Assembly (NCBI GenBank): GCA_964466195.1
Contig: CAYXMQ010000001.1
Location: forward strand, 124,001 to 188,000
Reading direction: 5' to 3'
DNA length: 64,000 bases
DNA from: PFJX01 sp964466195
GTDB taxonomy: Bacteria; Pseudomonadota; Gammaproteobacteria; Burkholderiales; Thiobacillaceae
Shown here: one piece after another, positions 8,644 to 17,955 of the stretch
Position numbering within the stretch: position 1 is the first letter of the stretch
How the letters are laid out: each line of letters begins with the position of its first letter
Position numbers and translations under genes: made by a program
Notes under the pieces: model-generated
The model's input: only the letters and a program-made list of their open reading frames with translations
Database searches by the model: none
What the model was told of the DNA's origin: nothing

Positions 8644-10014
8644 TTATTTCTTTTTTACCGGCCGTTGCCAGCCGGAAAGCGTGACTTGCTTGGTGCGCGA
8701 CAATGTCAGCTGTCCGGCCGGAGCATCCTTGGTCAAGGTCGTTCCCGCACCCAGCGTCGCACCCTTGCCGACGATGACCGGGGCGACCAATTGCGTATTG
8801 GACCCGATGAATACGTCGTCTTCGATGATCGTGCGGTGCTTGTTGGCGCCATCGTAGTTGCAGGTAATGGTGCCGGCGCCGATATTGACCTTGCTTCCGA
8901 CGCTGGCATCGCCGACGTAGGACAAATGGTTGATCTTCGAGTTGATACCAACCTGGGCGTTCTTCAATTCGACAAAGTTCCCGATGTGCGTTTCTGCAGC
9001 CAACTCGGTTCCCGGTCGTAAACGCGCATAGGGCCCGATCAATGCATTGGCGCCGATCCGCGCGCCTTCCAGATGGCAGAACGGCTTGATCTGCACGCCG
9101 GCGGCCAATTCCACATTCTTCAGCACGCAATTGGCGCCGATGTGCGCGCCATCGCCGAGCACCACATCACCTTCAAAGACGGCGTTGATATCGATCAGCA
9201 CATCGCGTCCGCAAGTCAGACTGCCCCGAATGTCGATCCGGCTCGGATCGATCAGGGTGACGCCGTCGGCCATCAAACGGTTGGCCTGATTGCGTTGATG
9301 CAAACGCTCCAGCTCGGCCAACTGGGCGCGGCTGTTGATGCCCAGCACTTCCCATTCCGCCGCCGGGTGGCAGGGGATCACGCGCTCGCCTTCAGCCGCC
9401 GCCATGCCGATGACATCGGTCAGGTAATACTCGCCCTGGGCATTCTGGTTGTTCAGGCGAGCGAGCCAGCCGGCCAGTTTGCCGGCGGGCAGGCAGAGGA
9501 TGCCGGTATTGACCTCATGGATCGCCAGTTCCTCGGGACTGGCATCCTTCTGCTCAACGATGCGCTCGACCTGACCGCGGGCGTTGCGCACGATGCGGCC
9601 GTAACCGGAAGGATTCGCCAGATGTACGGTCAGCAACGCAATCGCGCCTTCACGAGCTATCAGAATCATCTCCTGCAGCGTTTCCGGACGAGTCAACGGC
9701 ACATCGCCGTACAGGATCAGGCAAAGCGCCGCCGGGTCGAGATGCGGCATGGCCTGCTGGACGGCATGGCCGGTGCCGAGTTGCGGTTCCTGCTTCGCCC
9801 AGATCAGATCGCTGCGTGCAATCGACTGCGGCAATGTTTCACCGCCGTGTCCGTAGATGATGCAGACGGATTGCGGGCCAAGTTGATCCGCCGCCGCCAG
9901 GACATGCGAAATCAGCGGTTTTCCAGCCAAAGGATGCAGCACCTTCGGCAAATCGGATTTCATCCGCGTCCCCTTGCCGGCGGCGAGAATGACAATATTG
10001 AGGGGTGGATTCAT
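8644..10014 (-). CDS. glmU: Bifunctional GlcNAc-1-P uridyltransferase / glucosamine-1-P acetyltransferase
   Basis: GlmU acetylates glucosamine-1-phosphate and then couples it to UTP to give UDP-GlcNAc. The 456-residue length is standard. The N-terminal pyrophosphorylase domain shows LAAGKGTRMKSDLPKVLH and the C-terminal half is a left-handed beta-helix of hexapeptide repeats (IGANCVLKNVELAAGVQIK and onward) with ITCNYDGANKHRTIIEDDVF at the acetyltransferase site. It heads the glmU-glmS unit. Confidence 0.97.
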   Translation of the reverse strand: MNPPLNIVILAAGKGTRMKSDLPKVLHPLAGKPLISHVLAAADQLGPQSVCIIYGHGGETLPQSIARSDLIWAKQEPQLGTGHAVQQAMPHLDPAALCLILYGDVPLTRPETLQEMILIAREGAIALLTVHLANPSGYGRIVRNARGQVERIVEQKDASPEELAIHEVNTGILCLPAGKLAGWLARLNNQNAQGEYYLTDVIGMAAAEGERVIPCHPAAEWEVLGINSRAQLAELERLHQRNQANRLMADGVTLIDPSRIDIRGSLTCGRDVLIDINAVFEGDVVLGDGAHIGANCVLKNVELAAGVQIKPFCHLEGARIGANALIGPYARLRPGTELAAETHIGNFVELKNAQVGINSKINHLSYVGDASVGSKVNIGAGTITCNYDGANKHRTIIEDDVFIGSNTQLVAPVIVGKGATLGAGTTLTKDAPAGQLTLSRTKQVTLSGWQRPVKKK

Positions 10015-10098
10015 GAGGTGGCGCCGATGGCGCGGTGGGCCTGAAACGCGCGTTAGTATAAACAGCGCATCCGTGCTTTGTCTGGCAGGCCCGCAAAG

Positions 10099-10128
10099 AA
10101 AAAACGGCAGCGCGCGGCTGCCGTTTTT
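10099..10128 (-). terminator. Terminator of the ATP synthase operon
   Basis: A perfect hairpin with arms AAAAACGGCAGC and GCTGCCGTTTTT and a GCGCG loop lies 28 bases beyond the atpC stop on the - strand. The flanking A and T runs make it bidirectional. It separates the atp operon from glmU. Confidence 0.9.
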
Positions 10129-10155
10129 CTGACGCCGAATTCCCGGCGCTACCGA

Positions 10156-10581
10156 TCAGCCCCTGATTTTGCGCAGCTTCTGGATCGCCGACAGTTGGGC
10201 GACAGCCTCGGCCAGTTCGGCCTGAGCGCGCGCGTAATCCATCGCAGAAGTGCGATTCCGCATCGCTTCCTCGGCCTGGGTCTTGGCTTCCAGCGCGCGT
10301 GCTTCGTCGAGATCGGCGCCGCGGGCGGCGGTATCGGACAAGATGGTGATCACACCCGGCTGCACTTCCAGAATTCCACCGGAAACGTAGATCAGGTCTT
10401 CCACTGCATTGTCCGGCGACTTGATGCGCACCGAGCCGGGCTTCAACCGAGTCAGCATCGGCGTGTGGCGCGGGTAGATTCCGACCTCGCCCATTTCGGC
10501 GGGCGCGATCAGATATTCGGCCAAGCCCGAGTAAATCGCGGCTTCCGCACTGACGATGTCGACATGGATGGTCATGGGCAT
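10156..10581 (-). CDS. atpC: F1F0 ATP synthase subunit epsilon
   Basis: Epsilon is the small F1 stalk subunit that couples rotation and can inhibit ATPase activity. The 141-residue protein starts MPMTIHVDIVSAEAAIYSGL, followed by the beta-sandwich with MGEVGIYPRHTPMLTRLKPG. A helical hairpin ends the protein (MRNRTSAMDYARAQAELAEA). The first ATG at 10581 is nine bases after AAGGA; the second ATG would be too far from it. It is the last gene of the atp operon, 12 bases after atpD. Confidence 0.96.
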   Translation of the reverse strand: MPMTIHVDIVSAEAAIYSGLAEYLIAPAEMGEVGIYPRHTPMLTRLKPGSVRIKSPDNAVEDLIYVSGGILEVQPGVITILSDTAARGADLDEARALEAKTQAEEAMRNRTSAMDYARAQAELAEAVAQLSAIQKLRKIRG

Positions 10582-10593
10582 GACGTCATTTCC

Positions 10594-11973
10594 TTATTGA
10601 ATGGTCTTTGCCTTTTCCACCGCTTCATCCACGGTACCGACCATGTAGAAAGCCTGCTCCGGCAAATGATCGTATTCGCCGTTAACGATTGCCTTGAAGT
10701 TGGCAATGGTCTCTTTCAACGTGACGTATTTGCCGGCGGCACCGGTAAATACTTCAGCCACGAAGAAGGGCTGCGACAGGAAGCGCTGGATCTTGCGGGC
10801 GCGCGCCACGGAAAGCTTGTCCTCGGGTGACAGTTCGTCCATACCGAGAATGGCGATGATGTCGCGCAATTCCTTGTAACGCTGCAGCGTGGCCTGGACT
10901 TGGCGTGCGACGCTGTAGTGCTCCTCGCCGACAACCAACGGATCCAGCTGGCGGGAAGTCGAATCGAGCGGATCGACGGCCGGGTAGATACCCAACTCGG
11001 CGACTTGTCGGCTCAACACCAAGGTGGCGTCCAAGTGCGCGAAAGTGGTCGCAGGCGACGGGTCGGTCAAATCGTCGGCAGGCACATAGACGGCCTGGAA
11101 CGAGGTGATCGAACCGGTGCGGGTGGAGGTGATGCGTTCTTGCAGCGCGCCCATCTCGGAGGCCAGCGTCGGCTGGTAGCCCACGGCGGAGGGCATACGG
11201 CCCAGCAGCGCGGATACTTCGGTACCGGCCAGCGTGTAGCGGTAGATATTGTCGACGAAGAACAATACGTCACGGCCTTCGTCACGGAAATATTCGGCCA
11301 TGGTCAGGCCAGTCAGCGCAACGCGCAAACGGTTGCCCGGCGGCTCGCTCATCTGGCCGTATACCAGCGCGACCTTGTCCAGCACGCCGCCTTCTTTCAT
11401 CTCGTGATAGAAGTCATTGCCTTCGCGAGTCCGTTCACCCACGCCCGCAAATACGGAATAACCGCTGTGCTCGACGGCAATGTTGCGGATCAGTTCCATC
11501 AGCGTGACAGTCTTGCCGACGCCGGCGCCGCCGAACAGGCCGACCTTGCCGCCCTTGGCGATCGGCATGATCAGATCGATAACCTTGATGCCGGTTTCCA
11601 GGATTTCCACCGAGGCCGCCTGATCGGCGTAATCCGGTGCCTTGCGGTGGATCGGCATATGCGCTTCCGCATCGACCGGGCCGGCTTCGTCAACCGGATC
11701 GCCCAGTACGTCCATGATCCTGCCCAGCGTCGCCTTGCCGACCGGCACGGTAATCGCCTTGCCGGTGTTGCGGACGGCGGCGCCGCGTTTCAGGCCATCA
11801 GTCGAACCCATCGCAATGGTACGGACGATGCCATCGCCTAATTGCTGCTGCACTTCAAAAGTCAGCGGCGGGGTTTCCATCTTGATCGCGTCATAGACCT
11901 TGGGCAGAGAACCACGTGGGAACTCCATGTCTACCACCGCGCCGATGATCTGTACGATTTTTCCTTCGGTCAT
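10594..11973 (-). CDS. atpD: F1F0 ATP synthase subunit beta
   Basis: This is the catalytic subunit of F1. The Walker A motif GGAGVGKTVTLMELIRN and the ALTGLTMAEYFRDEGRDVLF/ FVDNIYRYTLAGTEVSALLG regions are intact, with the DELSEED-like segment present as MDELSPEDKL. The start is placed at 11973 (MTEGKIVQIIG) because TAGGA lies nine bases upstream; an in-frame ATG at 11982 directly abuts that TAGGA and is less likely. The protein is then 459 residues, normal for the family. Confidence 0.97.
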   Translation of the reverse strand: MTEGKIVQIIGAVVDMEFPRGSLPKVYDAIKMETPPLTFEVQQQLGDGIVRTIAMGSTDGLKRGAAVRNTGKAITVPVGKATLGRIMDVLGDPVDEAGPVDAEAHMPIHRKAPDYADQAASVEILETGIKVIDLIMPIAKGGKVGLFGGAGVGKTVTLMELIRNIAVEHSGYSVFAGVGERTREGNDFYHEMKEGGVLDKVALVYGQMSEPPGNRLRVALTGLTMAEYFRDEGRDVLFFVDNIYRYTLAGTEVSALLGRMPSAVGYQPTLASEMGALQERITSTRTGSITSFQAVYVPADDLTDPSPATTFAHLDATLVLSRQVAELGIYPAVDPLDSTSRQLDPLVVGEEHYSVARQVQATLQRYKELRDIIAILGMDELSPEDKLSVARARKIQRFLSQPFFVAEVFTGAAGKYVTLKETIANFKAIVNGEYDHLPEQAFYMVGTVDEAVEKAKTIQ

Positions 11974-12002
11974 GGCATTCATTCCTAGCTTGTTCGAATC
12001 TG

Positions 12003-12869
12003 TTAAACGGCGGACGCGCCGGCGACGATTTCGGAGATTTCCTGTGTAATCGCGGCCTGACGGGTCTTGTTGTAAACCAGCTTGAGCTCGCCAACGACAT
12101 CTTTGGCGTTATCCGATGCGGCCTTCATGGCTACCATGCGCGCGGATTGCTCGCAGGCCAGGTTTTCCGCAACGGCCTGGTAAATCAATGCCTCGATGTA
12201 GCGCACCATCAGACTATCGACCACGCTCTTCGCTTCGGGTTCGTAAATGTAGTCCCAGTGGTGCGCGGCCTTTTCAACCGCCTGCTCGGCGTTGAGCGGC
12301 AATAACTGGGTGATGGAAGGCTCTTGCTTCATGGTGGAAACAAACTTGCTGTACACCAGATAAAGCGCGTCAATGCGGCCTTCCTTGAACGCGTCCAGCA
12401 TCACCTGCACCGGGCCGATCAAACGCTCCATGTGCGGCGTGTCGCCCAGACCGGTCACCTGCGAGGCGATATTGGCGCCCAGGCGTTGCATGAATCCCAG
12501 GCCCTTGTTGCCGACCACGCTGACATCGACCTCGATCTTCTGCTCATCCCAGCTCTTCATTTTGTTGAAGGCCAGGCGCAGCGCGTTGGTGTTGAGACCG
12601 CCGCACAAGCCTTTGTCGGTGGTGACCAGTATCAGGCCGACGCGTTTTATGGTTTCACGTGAAACCACGAACGGGTGGCGATACTCCGGATGCGCCAGAC
12701 TGAAGTGAGCGGCGACGTGGCCGATCTTCTCTGCGTAGGGGCGCGCGTGCCGCATGCGTTCCTGCGCCTTGCGCATCTTGGCTGCGGCGACCATTTCCAT
12801 GGCGCGTGTGATCTTGCGCGTGTTCTCTACGCTCTTGATCTTGCTGCGAATTTCCTTGCCGGCGGCCAT
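12003..12869 (-). CDS. atpG: F1F0 ATP synthase subunit gamma
   Basis: Gamma is the rotating central shaft of F1. The 288-residue protein starts MAAGKEIRSKIKSVENTRKI, with the long N-terminal helix, and has the conserved VTTDKGLCGGLNTNALRLAF segment. The C-terminal helix is SDNAKDVVGELKLVYNKTRQ. A consensus parS palindrome (12651-12666) is embedded in the reading frame where it encodes V-S-R-E-T. The surrounding frame is intact, so the site is tolerated in a loop region just before the KRVG strand. Confidence 0.96.
   Translation of the reverse strand: MAAGKEIRSKIKSVENTRKITRAMEMVAAAKMRKAQERMRHARPYAEKIGHVAAHFSLAHPEYRHPFVVSRETIKRVGLILVTTDKGLCGGLNTNALRLAFNKMKSWDEQKIEVDVSVVGNKGLGFMQRLGANIASQVTGLGDTPHMERLIGPVQVMLDAFKEGRIDALYLVYSKFVSTMKQEPSITQLLPLNAEQAVEKAAHHWDYIYEPEAKSVVDSLMVRYIEALIYQAVAENLACEQSARMVAMKAASDNAKDVVGELKLVYNKTRQAAITQEISEIVAGASAV
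12651..12666. other. parS centromere-like site inside atpG
   Basis: The palindrome GGTTTCACGTGAAACC contains the complete GTTTCACGTGAAAC core recognised by chromosomal ParB proteins; only the outermost base pair differs from the usual T...A. It lies about 5 kb from parB and about 16 kb from the proposed oriC. ParB would nucleate here and load CTP-dependent clamps. Confidence 0.85.
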
Positions 12870-12895
12870 GCTTTTTCTCGTCCGTCAGTGGTTTA

Positions 12896-14437
12896 TCAGT
12901 AAGCCGCGCTGGCCTTGAAATCATCAATGGCGGCTGCGAGTTGTTTCTCGGTTTCACCATCCAGATCGCCCGTGCTCTGCACCTTGTCCATGATCGCCGC
13001 GTACTTGCTCTTGATGAACGACTGCAATGCGGACTCAAACGGCAGTGCGCGCTTGACCTCGACGTCATCCATGTAGCCGCGGTTGACAGCAAACAAGGTA
13101 ATCGACATTTCGGCGACATTAAGCGGCGAATACTGGAATTGCTTCATCAGCTCGGTAACCATCTTGCCGCGTTCCAGCTGCTTACGCGTGGCTTCGTCAA
13201 GATCGGAGGCGAACTGGGCGAAAGCCGCCAGTTCGCGATACTGGGCGAGGGCGAGACGAATGCCGCCGCCAAGCTTCTTGATCACCTTGGTCTGCGCCGC
13301 GCCGCCAACTCGCGACACCGACAAGCCGGCGTTGATGGCGGGACGAATACCGGCGTTGAACAGGTCGGACTCGAGGAAGATCTGGCCGTCGGTAATCGAG
13401 ATCACGTTGGTCGGCACAAATGCAGAAACGTCGCCAGCCTGAGTTTCGATGATGGGCAATGCAGTCAATGAACCGGTCTGGCCTTTTACAGCGCCGTTGG
13501 TTTTTTTCTCGACGAAATCGGAATTGACGCGAGCAGAACGTTCCAGCAAACGTGAATGCAGATAGAAAACGTCACCGGGGTAGGCTTCGCGGCCCGGCGG
13601 GCGACGCAGCAACAGCGAGATTTGACGGTAGGCCCAGGCTTGCTTGGTCAGATCGTCATAGACAATCAAAGCGTCACGACCGGAGTCACGGAAGTACTCG
13701 CCCATCGTGCAACCGGAATACGGTGCGATGAACTGCATCGCCGCAGGATCGGAAGCGGTGGCAGCTACCACGATGGTGTGAGCCATCGCGCCATGTTCTT
13801 CCAGCTTGCGGACCACGTTGGCGATACTGGAGGCCTTCTGCCCGACGGCGACGTAAATACACAGAACGCCGGTGCCCTTCTGATTGATGATCGCATCGAT
13901 CGCAACAGCCGTTTTTCCTGTCTGGCGATCGCCAATGATCAATTCCCGTTGTCCGCGACCGACCGGCACCATGGCGTCAATCGCCTTGAGGCCGGTCTGC
14001 ATCGGCTGCGACACCGACTGTCGCGCAATCACGCCGGGAGCGATCTGCTCAATCGGCGCGCTCTGTTGGCATCCGACCGGGCCCTTGCCATCAATCGGTT
14101 GACCCAATGAGTTCACCACGCGGCCCAGCAGCGCTTCGCCAACAGGGACTTCGAGAATCCGACCGGTGCATTTAACCGTATCGCCCTCAGAGATGTGTTC
14201 GTATTCACCCAACACGACGGCTCCGACGGAGTCGCGTTCGAGGTTCAGCGCCATGCCGAAAACGTTGCCAGGAAACTCCAGCATTTCGCCCTGCATGACT
14301 TCGGCCAGACCGTGCACACGCACGATGCCGTCGGTTACGGAGACGACGGTCCCCTGGGTACGCAGTTCAGAGCCCGCTTCCATATTCTGGATGCGGCTCT
14401 TGATCAGTTCACTGATTTCAGACGGATTGAGTTGCAT
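12896..14437 (-). CDS. atpA: F1F0 ATP synthase subunit alpha
   Basis: Alpha is the non-catalytic nucleotide-binding subunit of F1, 513 residues as usual. It has the Walker A GDRQTGKTAVAIDAIINQKG, the DALIVYDDLTKQAWAYRQIS segment and the alpha-subunit signature near PAINAGLSVSRVGGAAQ. N-terminal MQLNPSEISELIKSRIQNM is the peripheral-stalk contact region. It sits between atpH and atpG, 21 bases from the former. Confidence 0.97.
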   Translation of the reverse strand: MQLNPSEISELIKSRIQNMEAGSELRTQGTVVSVTDGIVRVHGLAEVMQGEMLEFPGNVFGMALNLERDSVGAVVLGEYEHISEGDTVKCTGRILEVPVGEALLGRVVNSLGQPIDGKGPVGCQQSAPIEQIAPGVIARQSVSQPMQTGLKAIDAMVPVGRGQRELIIGDRQTGKTAVAIDAIINQKGTGVLCIYVAVGQKASSIANVVRKLEEHGAMAHTIVVAATASDPAAMQFIAPYSGCTMGEYFRDSGRDALIVYDDLTKQAWAYRQISLLLRRPPGREAYPGDVFYLHSRLLERSARVNSDFVEKKTNGAVKGQTGSLTALPIIETQAGDVSAFVPTNVISITDGQIFLESDLFNAGIRPAINAGLSVSRVGGAAQTKVIKKLGGGIRLALAQYRELAAFAQFASDLDEATRKQLERGKMVTELMKQFQYSPLNVAEMSITLFAVNRGYMDDVEVKRALPFESALQSFIKSKYAAIMDKVQSTGDLDGETEKQLAAAIDDFKASAAY

Positions 14438-14458
14438 GAGAACTCCAAATTTCCTAAT

Positions 14459-14992
14459 TTAAGCGTTCAGCGAGACGCGCAGGGCCTCTAGCCCGCCGCG
14501 CACTGAAGCATCCATGACTTCGTCGCCAACCTGGATGACAACGCCGCCAATCAGCGCGTCGTCCTCAGACTGGGTGGCATTTACCTTGCGACCAAACTTG
14601 GCTTCCAACCTGGCGACCAAACCCGCCATCTGTTCAGCAGAAAGCGGAAATGCGCTGGTCACGTTTGCGGTCAGCTCACCTTCCTGCTCAGACTTCAAGG
14701 TTTCAAACAAAGCCACGATCTCAGGCACCAGATCCAGACGCTTGTTTTCAACCAATATTCGGGCGAGATTGGCGCCTTCGGTCCCCAGCTCATCGCCGCA
14801 TACCGCCAGCACTATTTCGGCGACTCGATTGCCAGGCACCCCAGGATTGCCGGCCATATCGTGGATCTGGCTATCGCCAGCCACCATAGCCAGTACGGCA
14901 AGCCGATCCGACCAGTTCTGCCAGGACGCGGTTTCAGCCGCCAGTTTGGCGATCGCTTCAGCATAGGGGCGAGCTAAGGTTGCGCGTTCCAT
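14459..14992 (-). CDS. atpH: F1F0 ATP synthase subunit delta
   Basis: Delta links the b-dimer stalk to the top of F1. The start at 14992, giving MERATLARPYAEAIAKLAAE, matches the family N-terminus and lies one base after the atpF stop, indicating translational coupling. The resulting protein has 177 residues, the normal length, ending GGVVIQVGDEVMDASVRGGL and a short tail. An in-frame extension upstream would overlap atpF and lacks support. Confidence 0.95.
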   Translation of the reverse strand: MERATLARPYAEAIAKLAAETASWQNWSDRLAVLAMVAGDSQIHDMAGNPGVPGNRVAEIVLAVCGDELGTEGANLARILVENKRLDLVPEIVALFETLKSEQEGELTANVTSAFPLSAEQMAGLVARLEAKFGRKVNATQSEDDALIGGVVIQVGDEVMDASVRGGLEALRVSLNA

Positions 14993-14993
14993 G

Positions 14994-15464
14994 TCAGAGC
15001 TCGTTCTTGATGGCTTCCAGGAGATCGGCGTGTGCTTGCGCGTTGACTTCTCGACGCAGCACCCTGCCAGCTCCCGCAACTACAAGCGCGGCCACCTCAC
15101 TACGCAACGCCTCGCGTGCACGGTGTGATTCCTGCTCGATTTCCGCCTTGGCAGCTGAAATCATGCGATCACCCTCGTCCTTGGCGGCGTTTTTCGCCTC
15201 TTCAACGATTTGTACGGCACGCTTGTCAGCCTGCGCAATGATGTCCGAAGCCTTCACCTTGGCTTCATGCAGCGTTTCGCTGGCGCGCTTGGCGGCCAGC
15301 TCCAGTTCATGCTTGCCGCGATCCGCCGCCGCCAGACCATCGGCGATCTGCTTCTTGCGGGCTTCCAATGCACTGACGATGGGCGGCCATACAAACTTCA
15401 TGCAGAACCATACGAATATGGCGAAGGTAATGGACTGCCCAATCAGGGTCATATTGATGTTCAT
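14994..15464 (-). CDS. atpF: F1F0 ATP synthase subunit b
   Basis: This is the peripheral-stalk subunit, 156 residues. A single N-terminal membrane segment (MNINMTLIGQSITFAIFVWF) is followed by a long charged coiled coil with many A, K and E residues. It sits between atpE and atpH, the standard place, and its stop codon is one base from the atpH start. Confidence 0.96.
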   Translation of the reverse strand: MNINMTLIGQSITFAIFVWFCMKFVWPPIVSALEARKKQIADGLAAADRGKHELELAAKRASETLHEAKVKASDIIAQADKRAVQIVEEAKNAAKDEGDRMISAAKAEIEQESHRAREALRSEVAALVVAGAGRVLRREVNAQAHADLLEAIKNEL

Positions 15465-15498
15465 GACCGCTCCTCTTGCGGGTTATTGCGGGGGTTAA

Positions 15499-15738
15499 TC
15501 AGGCCGCAACAGCGAAGAGGACATACATAGCCAGACCCACGGCGATCATCGGCACCGCATCAACCAGACCCATGACGATGAAGAACTGGGTACGCAGCAT
15601 CGGTATCAGCTCAGGCTGACGCGCAGCGCCTTCGAGAAAACGCCCCCCGAGGACGCCGATGCCGATGGATGCACCAAGGGCACCTAGGCCCATCATGATG
15701 GCGCCGGCGATGAACAGCAGAGCTTGAACTTCGGTCAT
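15499..15738 (-). CDS. atpE: F1F0 ATP synthase subunit c
   Basis: Subunit c forms the proton-driven rotor ring. The start at 15738 (MTEVQALLFIAGAIM) follows GGAGTAACCAA and yields 79 residues; a longer frame upstream adds a non-conserved nine residues. Two membrane helices are linked by the polar loop ARQPEL. The essential carboxylate is Asp60 in VMGLVDAVPMIAVGLA, and no sodium-binding signature is seen, so the ring is presumably proton-coupled. Confidence 0.97.
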   Translation of the reverse strand: MTEVQALLFIAGAIMMGLGALGASIGIGVLGGRFLEGAARQPELIPMLRTQFFIVMGLVDAVPMIAVGLAMYVLFAVAA

Positions 15739-15771
15739 TTGGTTACTCCTGTTTCTACAAGTCAAAAAATA

Positions 15772-16614
15772 TTAATGGTGTTCCTGATGCGCCATGTCGA
15801 GATAGACAATGGTCAGCGTCATGAAGATGAAGGCCTGCAAGGTAATGATCAAAATATGGAAAACCGCCCACGCCCACTGCAGCACGCCGCCGGTTATGGC
15901 AAGCACAGCCCCGCCGGAGAACATGATTGCAATCAGGATGAAGATCATTTCACCGGCATACATGTTGCCGAATAGCCGCAGCGCGAGTGAAACCGGCTTC
16001 GCAATGAGGTTGACCCCCTCCAACAGCAGATTGGCCGGCATCCCCCATTTACCGAAAGGCTGCAACGTCAGTTCACCCACGAAACCGCCGACACCTTTCA
16101 TCTTGATGCTGTAATAAATCACCAGAGCAAACACGGTGAGCGACATGCCGAATGTGGCATTCGGATCCGTGGAAGCCACCACTTTCATGAAGGGCAGCCC
16201 CAACGCTCCTGCCAATCCGGGGATCCAGTCGATGGGAACCAGATCCATCAGGTTCATCAGGAAAATCCAAATGAAGATGGTCAGCGCCAACGGCGCCACC
16301 ATGGAATTGCGCGCAGTGAACGAGCCCTTGACGCTGGAATCGACAAACTCAACGATCCATTCGACGAAATTCTGCATACCGGAAGGCACGCCGGGCGCGG
16401 TTGACTTTGCTACTTTTCGGAAAAAGAACAGAAACAACACACCCAGCAGGATGGAGAAGCCCATGGTGTCCAGATTGATCGCCATGAAGCCCATATCCTT
16501 GGCTTCTTGGGCTGTATGAGCCAGACCCCATGACCCGTCGGCATGTTGACCATAGGTCAGATTCTGCAGGTGATGCTTGATGTATTCCGTTGAGGTGTGC
16601 GCTTCCGCGGACAT
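15772..16614 (-). CDS. atpB: F1F0 ATP synthase subunit a
   Basis: Subunit a is the membrane stator that contains the proton half-channels. The 280-residue protein has several hydrophobic helices and the key segment PVSLALRLFGNMYAGEMIFI, with the essential arginine facing the c-ring. The N-terminus MSAEAHTSTEYIKHHLQNL is hydrophilic. It follows atpI and precedes atpE. Confidence 0.97.
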   Translation of the reverse strand: MSAEAHTSTEYIKHHLQNLTYGQHADGSWGLAHTAQEAKDMGFMAINLDTMGFSILLGVLFLFFFRKVAKSTAPGVPSGMQNFVEWIVEFVDSSVKGSFTARNSMVAPLALTIFIWIFLMNLMDLVPIDWIPGLAGALGLPFMKVVASTDPNATFGMSLTVFALVIYYSIKMKGVGGFVGELTLQPFGKWGMPANLLLEGVNLIAKPVSLALRLFGNMYAGEMIFILIAIMFSGGAVLAITGGVLQWAWAVFHILIITLQAFIFMTLTIVYLDMAHQEHH

Positions 16615-16668
16615 GGCTCTAACTCTAAGTATTGCCCTTGGCCGATAGCCCCGGACATCAATCCATAT

Positions 16669-17025
16669 TCAGAACAACCGCCTCGAGAGCGCGATCGCTA
16701 CGCTCCAAGCCAGCTGCCCCACTAAAAAACCCAACAACACCCCCTGAGGCAGCAAGTCCAGAACCCCGAACCCCAACGTCAGCGAGATTGCGACAACAAC
16801 AAAGCGCTCCAAAGCGGAACGCTGAAACGACCTTAGATGACGCTCGCCGTCGCAATGATAGTTTTTCAAGCCTTGATACCAGCGCCAAACCAGCATCGCC
16901 GAACTCACCAACGCGACCAGCCCACCAAAAGCAAATGCCTGTGCATACAGCCGGTCCAACCAGATCCAACTCGACAGCGCGACTGTCAATATGACGCCTG
17001 TCTGGAGCCAAAGAGCTAAAAACAT
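16669..17025 (-). CDS. atpI: ATP synthase subunit I
   Basis: AtpI is a small membrane protein, 118 residues with four hydrophobic segments, that helps assemble the c-ring and is the usual first gene of atp operons. Sequence similarity in this family is weak; identification rests on size, hydrophobicity pattern and position before atpB. The ATG at 17025 lies only about three bases after the predicted transcription start of the atp promoter, so the mRNA may be almost leaderless unless another promoter is used. Confidence 0.85.
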   Translation of the reverse strand: MFLALWLQTGVILTVALSSWIWLDRLYAQAFAFGGLVALVSSAMLVWRWYQGLKNYHCDGERHLRSFQRSALERFVVVAISLTLGFGVLDLLPQGVLLGFLVGQLAWSVAIALSRRLF

Positions 17026-17034
17026 TAGCTGGTG

Positions 17035-17064
17035 ATTATATAGTAATTAGCGAGGCTAATGCAA
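17035..17064 (-). promoter_or_regulatory. Sigma-70-type promoter of the atp operon
   Basis: On the - strand a TTGCAT -35 box (17059-17064) is separated by 18 bases from a perfect TATAAT -10 box (17035-17040). It lies in the gap between parB and atpI and points into atpI. Predicted transcription starts near 17028. Confidence 0.7.
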
Positions 17065-17118
17065 TCATCAATGGGTTTGATGAATTCGTTTTTTCTCTGC
17101 AAAGTTGCCTTCCCTCAC

Positions 17119-17955
17119 TTACTTGATCCGGCATAGCAACCCATCCAATTGTTCGAGGCTTGCGAATTGAATGGAAATCCGGCCTACGCCCTTTCTGTTG
17201 GCGTCAATCTTCACCGGGGCCCCCAGGCGATCTGACAACTCCTGTTCGAGACGGATCACATCACGGTCTTTCTTCGCCGATGGCTTTTCCACCGGTTTGG
17301 CCATGCGCGTGGCCAAGCGTTCGGTTTCACGCACCGACATGCCCTTTTTCGACACCTCATGCGCCGCATCGACTTGCTTGGCATGAGACAGTGCAAGCAG
17401 TGCGCGTGCATGACCCATGTCCAATTCCCCCCCCATCAGCATGGCCTGCACAGGTTTGGCCAGATTCAGCAAGCGCAGCAGATTCGAAACCGCAACTCGC
17501 GAACGCCCTACTGATTCGGCTGCGCTCTGGTGCGTCATGGAAAACTCCTGAATCAGACGATGAATGCCATGCGCCTCCTCCAGGGGGTTCAGATTCTCGC
17601 GTTGGATGTTTTCGATCAGCGCCATTTTGAGCGCAGCCTCATCCTCGACTACACGCACGAGCACAGGTATTTCCTTCAGACCCGCCAATTGGCTGGCACG
17701 CCAGCGTCGTTCACCGGCAATGATTTCAAACCGGCCGCCCGGAATGGCTCGCGCCAGGATGGGTTGCATCAAGCCTTGCGATTGAATGGATGCCGCCAAT
17801 TCGCCAAGTGCGGTCTCATCCATGCGGGTGCGCGGCTGATACTTTCCGGGCACCAGACTTTCCACCGGCAAGGTCAGCAAGCGCTCGCCATCGTTGGTAT
17901 CTCCCTCGCCAAGCAACGCATCCAATCCGCGCCCCAAACCCTTCAATCTAGCCAC
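17119..17955 (-). CDS. parB: Chromosome partitioning protein ParB
   Basis: ParB binds parS, hydrolyses CTP to form sliding clamps and acts with ParA to segregate origins. The 278-residue protein begins with the MARLKGLGRGLDALLG box that stimulates ParA. It carries the CTP-binding GERRWRASQLAG motif, the ENIQRENLNPLEEAHGI region and a helix-turn-helix in TMTHQSAAESVGRSRVAVSN. Its start overlaps the parA stop by eight bases. Four parS sites in the window are its presumed targets. Confidence 0.96.
   Translation of the reverse strand: MARLKGLGRGLDALLGEGDTNDGERLLTLPVESLVPGKYQPRTRMDETALGELAASIQSQGLMQPILARAIPGGRFEIIAGERRWRASQLAGLKEIPVLVRVVEDEAALKMALIENIQRENLNPLEEAHGIHRLIQEFSMTHQSAAESVGRSRVAVSNLLRLLNLAKPVQAMLMGGELDMGHARALLALSHAKQVDAAHEVSKKGMSVRETERLATRMAKPVEKPSAKKDRDVIRLEQELSDRLGAPVKIDANRKGVGRISIQFASLEQLDGLLCRIK

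Noticed and set aside
11918..11936. CACGTG in atpD as a further parS site
   Set aside because: Flanks (GAAC and GGAA) do not fit the parS arms; only the six-base core matches.
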